Shown here in pieces: positions 17,490 through 24,310 of a DNA stretch of 64,000 nt. Position numbers and translations under genes: made by a program. The notes under the pieces are model-generated. The model searched no databases. It was not told where the DNA came from and saw only the letters and a program-made list of their open reading frames with translations. Source of the DNA: Multivorans sp965238135 (GTDB taxonomy: Bacteria; Acidobacteriota; Thermoanaerobaculia; Multivoradales; Multivoraceae); NCBI GenBank assembly GCA_965238135.1, contig OZ250177.1, forward strand, positions 1,302,001 to 1,366,000, in the 5' to 3' direction. Every line of letters begins with the position of its first letter. Within the stretch, counting starts at the first letter, position 1.

Positions 17490-18962
17490 ATGAAGTTCTT
17501 GTCCCTCGCACTTGTCGCCTCCGCCCTACTGGCGGCTCTCCGCGCCGGTGCGCAGCAGGAGGAGACCTACGACTACTGGCAACCGCAGCGGCAGATGGTG
17601 CGCCAGGGCCAGCAGGCCATCTTCATGTGCAACGGCCTGTTCACGTCGAACCGGACGATCGCGCAGGTCTTCGAACAGGAGCTCGCGTTCCTGCCGGAGC
17701 CGGTCGGAACCCCGGATGGCGGCGACTACGAGGTCGACAGGGTCCGGCGCACTGTGACGATCGGTTCCGGCCACGGAGCGCCGAAGCTGCGCGCCGCTTT
17801 CCGCGACGGCATCGGTTGCATCATCCTGGCGCCCGATCAGAGCCTGGATGACATCGACGAGCTGCCTGCCATCGAAATGCCGCCCGCGCCCGGCAAAGCC
17901 GCGGAGATCCCGTGGCCCGACGGAGACCTGACGGCTCCGACCGCCCTGCCGCCCGATGTCGACGTCGCGGCGCTTGAAGCCGCCTCCGAGTGGGCTTTCG
18001 ACCGCGAATCCGCCGAACAGGTCACCCTGAGCCTGCTCATCGTCCACCACGGCGAGATCGTCCACGAACGCTACGCGGAGGGCGTCGACCAAACGACCCG
18101 CACGCGCACCTGGTCCACGGCGAAGAGCATCGCCTCGACCCTCATCGGCATGCTCGTGGACGAGGGCAGGATGTCCCTCGACGCGTCGCTCGGCTTCGAC
18201 TTCCTGCCCGATTTCCCGGCAGAAGCCGACGCGCCCGAAGCCGACCCGCGATCCGCGATCACCCTCCGGCACGTCCTGAACATGTCGAGCGGCCTCCAAA
18301 CCGTCGACAACGGCGGCCTCGAATACGCGGTCGGCTCCGGCATGTCCTACTGGGCCGGCGCCAGCTCGGTCGAAGGCGCACGCCGGCGCGCCCTGATCCG
18401 CGAGCCCGGGACGAACTGGGACTACGAGAACTACGACACCCTGCTCGCCGTCTACGCGATGAAGCGAGCCCTCGGCAGCGAGTACCACGAGTTCCCCCGT
18501 AAGCGCCTGCTCGATCCGCTGGGCATGAGGAACACCCTCATCAGCACCGACCGCTTCGGCGACTTCATCCTCAGCAGTCAGGTCTACACCAACGCCCGCG
18601 ACCTCGCCCGCTTCGGCCTCCTCTACCTCCAGAACGGCGTCTGGAACGGCGAGCGCCTCCTGTCCGAAGAGTGGATCGACTTCGTCCGCACCCCAGCCCC
18701 CGCCACCCACAACCGCGGCAACTTCTACGGCGGCCAGTTCTGGCTCGTCCCCGACGAACGCACCAACGTCCCCCGCGACGCCTACTCCACCGCCGGCAAC
18801 CGCGGCCAGTTCGTCGTCATCGTCCCCTCCCACGGCCTCGTCATCGTCCGCCGCGGCCTCGACTACGGCCGCCAGGGCTTCGACCGCTGGGACATGACGT
18901 GCGAAGTGGTGAAGGCCTTCCCGAAGGCCACGGCCGAGGCATCTGCGGCGGCGGCGGACTGA
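17490..18962 (+). CDS. Secreted beta-lactamase-family serine hydrolase
   Basis: 490 residues from ATG 17490, with GGAAGGAG ending 11 bases before it. A signal peptide ('FLSLALVASALLAALRAGAQ') targets it to the periplasm. The class C beta-lactamase/DD-peptidase nucleophile motif SxxK is in 'TWSTAKSIAST', and the second motif YxN is 'YENYDT'. The third box may be in the 'YSTAGNRGQFVVIVPSHG' region, where HxG ('SHG') takes the place of KTG. Residues 20-130 before the catalytic domain are of unknown function. Members act as esterases, peptidases or carboxylesterases rather than true beta-lactamases. It stands alone between Uma2 and the repeat-rich region. Confidence 0.85.
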   Translation: MKFLSLALVASALLAALRAGAQQEETYDYWQPQRQMVRQGQQAIFMCNGLFTSNRTIAQVFEQELAFLPEPVGTPDGGDYEVDRVRRTVTIGSGHGAPKLRAAFRDGIGCIILAPDQSLDDIDELPAIEMPPAPGKAAEIPWPDGDLTAPTALPPDVDVAALEAASEWAFDRESAEQVTLSLLIVHHGEIVHERYAEGVDQTTRTRTWSTAKSIASTLIGMLVDEGRMSLDASLGFDFLPDFPAEADAPEADPRSAITLRHVLNMSSGLQTVDNGGLEYAVGSGMSYWAGASSVEGARRRALIREPGTNWDYENYDTLLAVYAMKRALGSEYHEFPRKRLLDPLGMRNTLISTDRFGDFILSSQVYTNARDLARFGLLYLQNGVWNGERLLSEEWIDFVRTPAPATHNRGNFYGGQFWLVPDERTNVPRDAYSTAGNRGQFVVIVPSHGLVIVRRGLDYGRQGFDRWDMTCEVVKAFPKATAEASAAAAD

Positions 18963-18989
18963 GTCGGAGCCGGAGCGGCGGAGCTGGAA

Positions 18990-19255
18990 CGGCGTCGGCT
19001 ACACCCGCCTGTCCGGGGCGCGGAGGGGGCGGTCCCAGCGGCCGTGCCATCCGTGCGCCCGATGACGGGCGCACGGACTGGTTCACGGGTGGCGCGGATC
19101 GCGCCACCCGGGTTCGCGCTCTCTCGGATAATGGAAGGTCGGCGCGAACTTCACTCCACTCGCTCCGGTCTGGCGTCGATGGCTGTGACGTCATCGGGCG
19201 TCGCTCGTTTCGAGCCCGCTGGGACCACCCCTCACGCCCCCGGACAGGCTGAACG
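18990..19255 (+). repeat. MITE-like repeat, copy A (plus orientation)
   Basis: This stretch matches the reverse complement of 20930-21195 over most of its length. Shared blocks include GGCTACACCCGCC, GGTCCCAGCGGCCGTGCCAT, the double hairpin, GGGTTCGCGCTC, CGGGCGTCGCTCGTT and GAGCCCGCTGGGACC. The ends of the core (about 19019-19041 and 19216-19238) are degenerate inverted repeats. No coding frame is conserved between copies. It lies between the serine hydrolase and the DUF4238 gene, inverted relative to copies B and C on the other side of DUF4238. The remaining 19256-19550 contains nothing I recognise beyond the promoter region of DUF4238. Confidence 0.75.
19051..19110 (+). repeat. Double-hairpin module, copy 1
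   Basis: Hairpin 1 has arms 19051-19060 and 19067-19076 (CCGTGCGCCC / GGGCGCACGG) with loop GATGAC. The linker is ACTGGTTCA. Hairpin 2 has arms 19086-19095 and 19101-19110 (CGGGTGGCGC / GCGCCACCCG) with loop GGATC. The copy at 49909-49967 keeps the loop and linker core but changes the stems in a paired manner. Confidence 0.8.
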
Positions 19256-19550
19256 CTCTCACGCTATGGCTCCGGTCGGCCTCCCGAGTGCCCCCTGCGA
19301 CGACGAGGACCCGTCAGTCTCACAGCAACAAGCCGTCCTGAGTTCCCGCGAGCCGACCTCTCTAAGGCCTACCGACTCCCAGACGCCTCCCGCTACAGCC
19401 GACGGCAAGACTTGATCTCAGCGAACCGAACGAAAACCGTGAAACGATGCCTCTCGCTGACACGTCGTACTGCGAAGCACGTCCACGCCGATAGTTGACT
19501 CACCCATCTCACCTGACACCACAAACACTCATCTTCCAGGCAGCCAACCC

Positions 19551-20411
19551 ATGTCACAACCTCAAGAAAAGACTGTGAACTCGACATACCGCATGCACGT
19601 AGTTCAGAGAGCCTACTTAGACCGCTTCAGCTCCAGCCCTGGCATGATCTGGCGCTACGACGATCACTACAAGCACTGGGGCGAAATCTCCATCAAGAAA
19701 AAGGCTGCTGTCGTCGAGAACTTCTACCCTGACCAGGTGGAAGATTGGCTGGCATCGAAGATTGAAGGGCCTGCCGTCGAGGTCCTGAAACTACTCGTGC
19801 ACGCCGAGGAACCGCTACTGCTGGATGAGGCGCAACGGATTAGGATGGCAACTTACTTGGCGGTGCAGCACAATCGCACTCCCGCCGCACTAGAGAAATG
19901 GTGGGGCCCTGCGGTCTCTATGGCCTTGAAAAAGCACAAGGACGAACTCGGAAAGGGCGGCGTGGTTGACCTACTTGCGCGCCTCAGAGACGAAGCGGAA
20001 GCCGACCCGGAGAAGGCCGGGTTCGCTCTTCCTTTGGCCTTCGACGGCGCGGCGCTCAAGGATGCGGTCGTCAAGATGGCCACCTCCATCTACGAGTCGA
20101 TGTGGACCATCAGCGTAGCACCGGACGATGTCCTGTTCCTCACGACTGACGATCCAATGATCGCCGGGCGGCAGCCAGTCAAGTGGACTTTGTTTCCTTT
20201 GTCCAGCCGCAGGGCTCTGGTTTGTCTGAGTACGGATGACCTTGAACTAGCTCTCAGTCGGCCCCTCATCGCGGAGCGCATTCCTCGTTCCGCGGCGAAG
20301 AACTACAACTCCCAGATGGTCGTTGAGGCAAGGCGATACCTTTTCGCCTCCAGGAAGGAGCCATGGGTCGAAGGAGTTCGCGCGAAGGGTAGAACGTCCT
20401 GGTGGGGGTAG
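19551..20411 (+). CDS. DUF4238-family protein
   Basis: 286 residues. The N-terminus ('YRMHVVQRAYLDRFSS') and the later 'VLFLTTDDPMI' match the pattern of DUF4238 proteins, which begin H/YxxxxxYLxxF and carry an L-T-S/T-D-D/N-P motif. Function is unknown; DUF4238 genes occur sporadically and often beside mobile or defence genes. 'VQHNRTP' in the middle is another recurring family block. Base composition is more A/T-rich than the flanking metabolic genes. Inverted copies of the MITE-like repeat lie on both sides, suggesting acquisition as a cassette. No obvious ribosome site precedes the ATG. Confidence 0.8.
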   Translation: MSQPQEKTVNSTYRMHVVQRAYLDRFSSSPGMIWRYDDHYKHWGEISIKKKAAVVENFYPDQVEDWLASKIEGPAVEVLKLLVHAEEPLLLDEAQRIRMATYLAVQHNRTPAALEKWWGPAVSMALKKHKDELGKGGVVDLLARLRDEAEADPEKAGFALPLAFDGAALKDAVVKMATSIYESMWTISVAPDDVLFLTTDDPMIAGRQPVKWTLFPLSSRRALVCLSTDDLELALSRPLIAERIPRSAAKNYNSQMVVEARRYLFASRKEPWVEGVRAKGRTSWWG

Positions 20412-20468
20412 CCAATGTCGTCCGCGCGGGTACTCAAGCCTGTGCTGAAACGGAGTCCGCGAGACAAT

Positions 20469-20495
20469 CGGATGCTGGCCAGAAGGCCGGCGCAC
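20469..20495 (+). repeat. Short hairpin repeat, GGATGC form 2
   Basis: GGATGCTGGCCAGAAGGCCGGCGCACC: a TGGCC/GGCCG(G) stem around AGAA, framed by GGATGC and GCACC. It is close to 20812-20845 and follows the same plan as the repeats at 6418 and 22387, with a different stem. Confidence 0.6.
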
Positions 20496-20575
20496 CGACA
20501 CGCGAGGCGTTGGGGTTGGTCCTAGCTGCAACCGTGGCCTCATCACTGCGAGCAGCTCCGACCGGAAGGCCGAGA

Positions 20576-20770
20576 CCGTCCAGCCCGCGGAGAGGCTCAG
20601 AGGGAGGGGTCCCAGCGGGCTCTGAACGAGCGACGCCCGGTGCCCTCGCAGAAGCCGACACCAAACCGGAGCGAGTGAAGCGAAGTGAGCGCCGACCCCC
20701 CAGACATCCGACCGAGCGCGAACGGCCGCTGGGACCCCTCCCTCTGAGCCTCTCTGTGGGCGGGTGTTCT
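20576..20770 (-). repeat. MITE-like repeat, copy B (minus orientation, lacks the double hairpin)
   Basis: A core of 153 bases is bounded by perfect 23-base terminal inverted repeats: 20596-20618 (CTCAGAGGGAGGGGTCCCAG...) and 20726-20748. Its interior is almost identical to copy C (shared block GGCTCTGAACGAGCGACGCC onwards). Between AGCGCGAAC and CCGCTGGGACC it has about two bases where copy C has a ~70-base insert carrying the double hairpin. There is no transposase frame inside. Confidence 0.8.
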
Positions 20771-20798
20771 CGACGACGACGCACGTCTGGTCCGAAGA

Positions 20799-20845
20799 CC
20801 GGCCGCAAAGCGGCCGGATGCCGGCCAGAAGGCCGGCGCACCCAG
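20799..20845 (+). repeat. Paired short hairpins, GGATGC form 2
   Basis: CCGGCCGCAAAGCGGCCGG (20799-20817) forms one hairpin and GCCGGCCAGAAGGCCGGC (20820-20837) a second, followed by GCACCCAG. They lie between repeat copies B and C. This is the same GGATGC-stem-AGA-stem-CCCAG layout as at 6418 and 22387. Nothing coding is supported in 20412-21225. Confidence 0.6.
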
Positions 20846-20929
20846 AGATACCGCTCGGCAGGGCTGAGCACTCGTATTGAGACCGGACGCTCCGGTTTGT
20901 CCGGCCCGGGGAGGACCCGCCTAGCCCGA

Positions 20930-21195
20930 CACGGTCCAGCCCGCGGAGGGACTCGGAGGGAGGGGTCCCAGCGGGCTCTGAACGAGCGACGCCCGGTGCC
21001 CTCGCAGAAGCCGACACCAAACCGAAGCGAGTGAAGCGAAGTGAGCGCCCCGCCCCCAGACATCCGACCGAGCGCGAACCCGGGTGGCGCGATCCGCGCC
21101 ACCCGTGAACCAGTCCGTGCGCCCGTCAGCGGGCGCACGGATGGCACGGCCGCTGGGACCCCTCCCTCTGAGCTCCTCTGCGGGCGGGTGTAGCC
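20930..21195 (-). repeat. MITE-like repeat, copy C (minus orientation, with double hairpin)
   Basis: A core of 221 bases is bounded by 23-base terminal inverted repeats at 20952-20974 and 21150-21172, with one mismatch. It contains the double hairpin that copy B lacks. Outer blocks shared with the other copies (GGGCTGGACCG side and ACACCCGCCC side) extend it to about 265 bases. It ends about 30 bases before the stop of top6A (21226), so it may act as that gene's terminator region. Confidence 0.8.
21081..21140 (-). repeat. Double-hairpin module, copy 2
   Basis: The reverse complement reads CCGTGCGCCC-GCTGAC-GGGCGCACGG, then ACTGGTTCA and a CGGGTGGCGC-GGATC-GCGCCACCCG hairpin. The stems are identical to copy 1 at 19051-19110 and hairpin-1 loop differs by one base. 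It sits exactly where copy C of the MITE-like repeat differs from copy B. Confidence 0.8.
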
Positions 21196-21225
21196 GCCGA
21201 CGCCGCGCCGACGCACTAAGCCGGG

Positions 21226-22473
21226 CTACAGCCAGTCGCGGTCGGCGATCTTCTTGGGCAGGAACTCCTCCGTGACGAAGGAGAGGCCCTTGCTGGAGAG
21301 AGCTTCGAGTTCCCACTTGACGCCGGTGCGGAGCATGTTCTTGATCTCTTTCTGCCAGGCCTTGGCCTTGAACCACTCGTAGTTCAGGATTTCCTTGGCG
21401 CGGGAGCGGTCCTGGTCGTTCAGGCGGATGCTGACGTCTTCGGAGAGGTCGTAGGTGGCGGGATCGAAGCTGGAGAGGCCGATGAAGCGGGCCCTGGGCA
21501 CCGCCATTCGCTTGGACTCGAAGGCGAGGCCGATGGAGCCCTGCTTGACGACGGAGTGGATGTAGTAGCCCCAGGGGTCGTTGTCGACGAAGACGTAGAG
21601 CGGCAGGTTCAGTTCGTTGACCATGCGGAAGAGGAGGCGGCGGACGCCGCGGGGGGGCTGGCCCTGGCCGGTGACGAGGATGCAGTCGTGGCGCTTCCAG
21701 AACTTGTCCTCGTTGAGACGGGCCCAGACCGCCTCCTTCTCGACCAGGAGGACGAACTTGGCGCCGTGGCCGATGAAGCGGATCGTGTCCGGTTCGACGA
21801 TGCCGGGTACCGACCAGCCGCCCGAACCCATGCGGGACAGGTCGATCACGTCGCCGGCATCGACCAGGGTGAGCGGGCCGACGACCGAGCCGCGCTTGGC
21901 CGCGAACAGGTGCAGCTCCTCGCGCAGGGTGCCGAGCGTGACCTCCAGATCCTCGATGATCGGGTCCGACTCTTCCTGGCCGTCGAAGGTGTTCTCCTTG
22001 CCGTCGGCCAGCGTGTGCTTGGTCATGTAGTACAGGTCGCGGATGCTCGTCGTCTTCTGCTCGTCGAGAAGCTGGGTACAGCCGCGGGCGACCAGGAGCG
22101 TCTGCATGTACTTGCGCGCCTGGTTCAGGTTGAAGAGCGAGCGGCGCTGGGTCGCGTCGCCCATCTCGATGATCTTCTTGCGCTTCGAGAAGGTGACGTT
22201 CGAGAGCGTGCGCGAAGGGATATCGACGAAGGGATCGACCTCGCGGCGGGCCATCTTCACCGTCTGCTCCGCCAGGTACTCGATCTTGGTCTTGGCGTCG
22301 AGGTTGCGCGGGATCTTGAGTCGACCTTCCTCGGCGGCGGCCTGAGCCGGCCCGTCCTTCGCTCCCGCGTTGCTGTCAGAGTCAGCGCCGGATGCGGGCG
22401 AGACGCCCGCGTTCCCAGGCCCGGAACGACGCTTCGCGCCGGCGTTCCCAGGCCCGGAATCAGCCACGGCCAC
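21226..22473 (-). CDS. top6A: DNA topoisomerase VI subunit A
   Basis: 415 residues. The catalytic tyrosine lies in 'TSIRDLYYMTKH' within the winged-helix domain. The TOPRIM domain shows Glu in 'LLVEKEAVW' and the acidic cluster 'VFVDNDPWGYYI'. The A subunit makes the double-strand break while the B subunit hydrolyses ATP; together they relax and decatenate DNA. The gene starts 12 bases after top6B. The first ~50 residues ('GNAGAKRRSGPGNAGVSPAS') are encoded by the short hairpin repeat at 22387-22459 and are unlike the family, so the native start may lie nearer 'RLKIPRNLDAKTK', though no good start codon is visible there. Topo VI is mainly archaeal and plant; it is uncommon in bacteria. Confidence 0.93.
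   Translation of the reverse strand: MAVADSGPGNAGAKRRSGPGNAGVSPASGADSDSNAGAKDGPAQAAAEEGRLKIPRNLDAKTKIEYLAEQTVKMARREVDPFVDIPSRTLSNVTFSKRKKIIEMGDATQRRSLFNLNQARKYMQTLLVARGCTQLLDEQKTTSIRDLYYMTKHTLADGKENTFDGQEESDPIIEDLEVTLGTLREELHLFAAKRGSVVGPLTLVDAGDVIDLSRMGSGGWSVPGIVEPDTIRFIGHGAKFVLLVEKEAVWARLNEDKFWKRHDCILVTGQGQPPRGVRRLLFRMVNELNLPLYVFVDNDPWGYYIHSVVKQGSIGLAFESKRMAVPRARFIGLSSFDPATYDLSEDVSIRLNDQDRSRAKEILNYEWFKAKAWQKEIKNMLRTGVKWELEALSSKGLSFVTEEFLPKKIADRDWL
22387..22459 (+). repeat. Short hairpin repeat invading the 5' end of top6A
   Basis: 22387-22419 repeats the unit at 6418-6449. GCGTTCCCAGGCCCGGAA then occurs twice (22409-22426 and 22442-22459), so part of the unit is duplicated. It lies inside the annotated start of top6A and encodes its atypical Gly/Ala/Ser N-terminus. 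Confidence 0.7.
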
Positions 22474-22485
22474 GCGCTCCAGTCA

Positions 22486-24297
22486 TCAAACCAACTCCAA
22501 CTGCGACCCGCTATCGGGCTCGGCTTCGACCGGGATCGGCGGCGGCAACTGCTCGGGCGGCTCAACCGCCTCGACCGGTGTGGCCTCCTCCGGCGACGCG
22601 TCCTCATCGAGCGTCGCCGCCGCCGCTTCGGCGCTCGGCGGCGCCGCCGGCTCGGCATCCGGATCGACCACGAGCACGTTCTCGCAGGCTTCCAACTCGT
22701 CGCCGTCATCAGCGCCCTTCGCCTCTTCGAGCAGACCCGCCAACTCCGTCTTGCGGCGGCTGATCGCCAGCAGCCGATCGCGGAACGGCTTCTGTTCCTT
22801 GCCGGTGATCGCCTCGACCGAGTTGACGACTTCCTCGATGTAGAGGTTGAACACCTCGCGCCGCCGCGCCTCGCTCTTGGCCCGCGCCTTGCGCTTGACG
22901 TACTGCCCGAGCCGGCGACCGCAGGTCTGCACCGCGAGCTTGATCTCCTTGCGGATCTCGTCGTAGTCGGCGACCGCGACCTTGCTTTCGGAACTGAAGG
23001 GCACCCACACCGAGGCAAGATGAACGAGCACGATCAGCGGCCCCGACGGCAGCGCTCCGCGCGACTGGCTCAGGCCGTAGTTGCGCCAGGAGACGTCCAT
23101 CACCGCCCTGGTGATGCAGCAGGAACCAGCGTAGTACTGGAGCGGCACCCGGTTGGCGAAGCGCAGCACCTTGGCCAGTTCGTCCCCGGCCAGATCGCCG
23201 CCCCAGGCCAAACCGACCTCAACCTGGAACGGATTGCCGCGGTAGACCGCCGGCCGCCTTGTCTCCACGCCGTAGAACTCGGCCCGCACGCCGCGGGTCA
23301 GACCGGCCAGGAGCTCCCGGACGCCGATCGGCGACAGACAGTCCGTCGACGGCGGCCGGATGCGCGTACGCGCGTCGTTGATCGCCTTGTAGAGCGCGTC
23401 GACGGCCTGCCGGGCGACGGTGTTCGGACGCGCCTTCGGGTCGATGCCGGCCCGCTTCGCCAGCCCCCCGGCGAGCTGCGGCGAGATGCGGCTGAAGTCC
23501 CGTGACAGGAACTGGGTAACCGTCTTGTGCTCGGTCGACTGCAGCATCTTCATCAGCACCCCGAGTTCGACGCCGTGGGGATGCGGCTTGATCTCCCGCG
23601 GCGCCACCGGGTTCTGCTGCACGGTGCGCGCCCAGGAGTCGGTCTCGCCGCTCGGGCTCCGGTAGTGCACCGTCGCGTGCGGGTTCGCGACCGCGACCTG
23701 GTGGAGGAACTCCTCAACCGACTGACGGCCCTTGAGGTACTTGGCTTCCAGTTCCAGTTCCACCAGCGTGCCATGGTCCAAGTGCCAGTCGGGAAGGGTC
23801 CGGCGGCCGATCGCCTTGGGCTTGTTCGTGTTCGTGTCGACCATGACCTGCATCGCGTAGGCCCGTTTGTCCGGCCCCGTACGGGACTCCACGGAAACCG
23901 GCTTGCCGGTCGTCAACTGGCCGTACATGGCCGCCGCCGAGATGCCGATGCCCTGCTGGCCCCGGCTCTGCTTGAGGCTGTGGAACTTCGAGCCGTAGAG
24001 CAGTTGGCCGAAGATCTTCGGCGCCTGCTCGGGGACGATGCCGGGGCCGTTGTCCGTAATCCGCACAACGTAACGGTTCGTGCCCTTGGCGACTTCGAGC
24101 TCGACCCAGATCTCGGGCAGGATGCCGGCTTCTTCGCAGGCGTCGAGCGAGTTGTCCACCGCCTCCTTGACCGTGGTCAGGAGGGCCTTGCGCAGCGAAT
24201 CGAAGCCGAGCAGGTGCCGGTTCTTGGCGAAGAACTCGGATACCGAGATCTCCCGCTGGCGTCGGGAAAGCGTTTCAGCGGTGACTCGGGTCGTCAA
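22486..24297 (-). CDS. top6B: DNA topoisomerase VI subunit B
   Basis: 603 residues. The GHKL (Bergerat) ATPase motifs are clear: N-box 'EAVDNSLDACEE' (about 44-55), 'ITDNGPGI' (about 80-87) and 'QSRGQQGIGISAA' (about 109-121). A helix-two-turn-helix region and the transducer domain follow ('NRVPLQYYAGSC', 'WVPFSSESK'). The last ~70 residues are an acidic, proline-rich tail without a fold. It dimerises on ATP binding and gates the A subunit. It is 13 bases downstream of the TonB receptor gene on the same strand, so the pair may be transcribed from a promoter ahead of the LolA-like gene. Confidence 0.95.
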   Translation of the reverse strand: MTTRVTAETLSRRQREISVSEFFAKNRHLLGFDSLRKALLTTVKEAVDNSLDACEEAGILPEIWVELEVAKGTNRYVVRITDNGPGIVPEQAPKIFGQLLYGSKFHSLKQSRGQQGIGISAAAMYGQLTTGKPVSVESRTGPDKRAYAMQVMVDTNTNKPKAIGRRTLPDWHLDHGTLVELELEAKYLKGRQSVEEFLHQVAVANPHATVHYRSPSGETDSWARTVQQNPVAPREIKPHPHGVELGVLMKMLQSTEHKTVTQFLSRDFSRISPQLAGGLAKRAGIDPKARPNTVARQAVDALYKAINDARTRIRPPSTDCLSPIGVRELLAGLTRGVRAEFYGVETRRPAVYRGNPFQVEVGLAWGGDLAGDELAKVLRFANRVPLQYYAGSCCITRAVMDVSWRNYGLSQSRGALPSGPLIVLVHLASVWVPFSSESKVAVADYDEIRKEIKLAVQTCGRRLGQYVKRKARAKSEARRREVFNLYIEEVVNSVEAITGKEQKPFRDRLLAISRRKTELAGLLEEAKGADDGDELEACENVLVVDPDAEPAAPPSAEAAAATLDEDASPEEATPVEAVEPPEQLPPPIPVEAEPDSGSQLELV

Positions 24298-24310
24298 ATC
24301 GGCTCCTGCT

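Noticed and set aside
20576..21195. CRISPR array
   Set aside because: The repeats are two long, closely spaced copies with inverted ends, not short direct repeats with unique spacers. No cas gene is near.
20412..21225. Several 200-260-residue frames in the repeat region
   Set aside because: They are translations of the MITE-like copies and hairpins. Their peptides repeat only because the DNA repeats.
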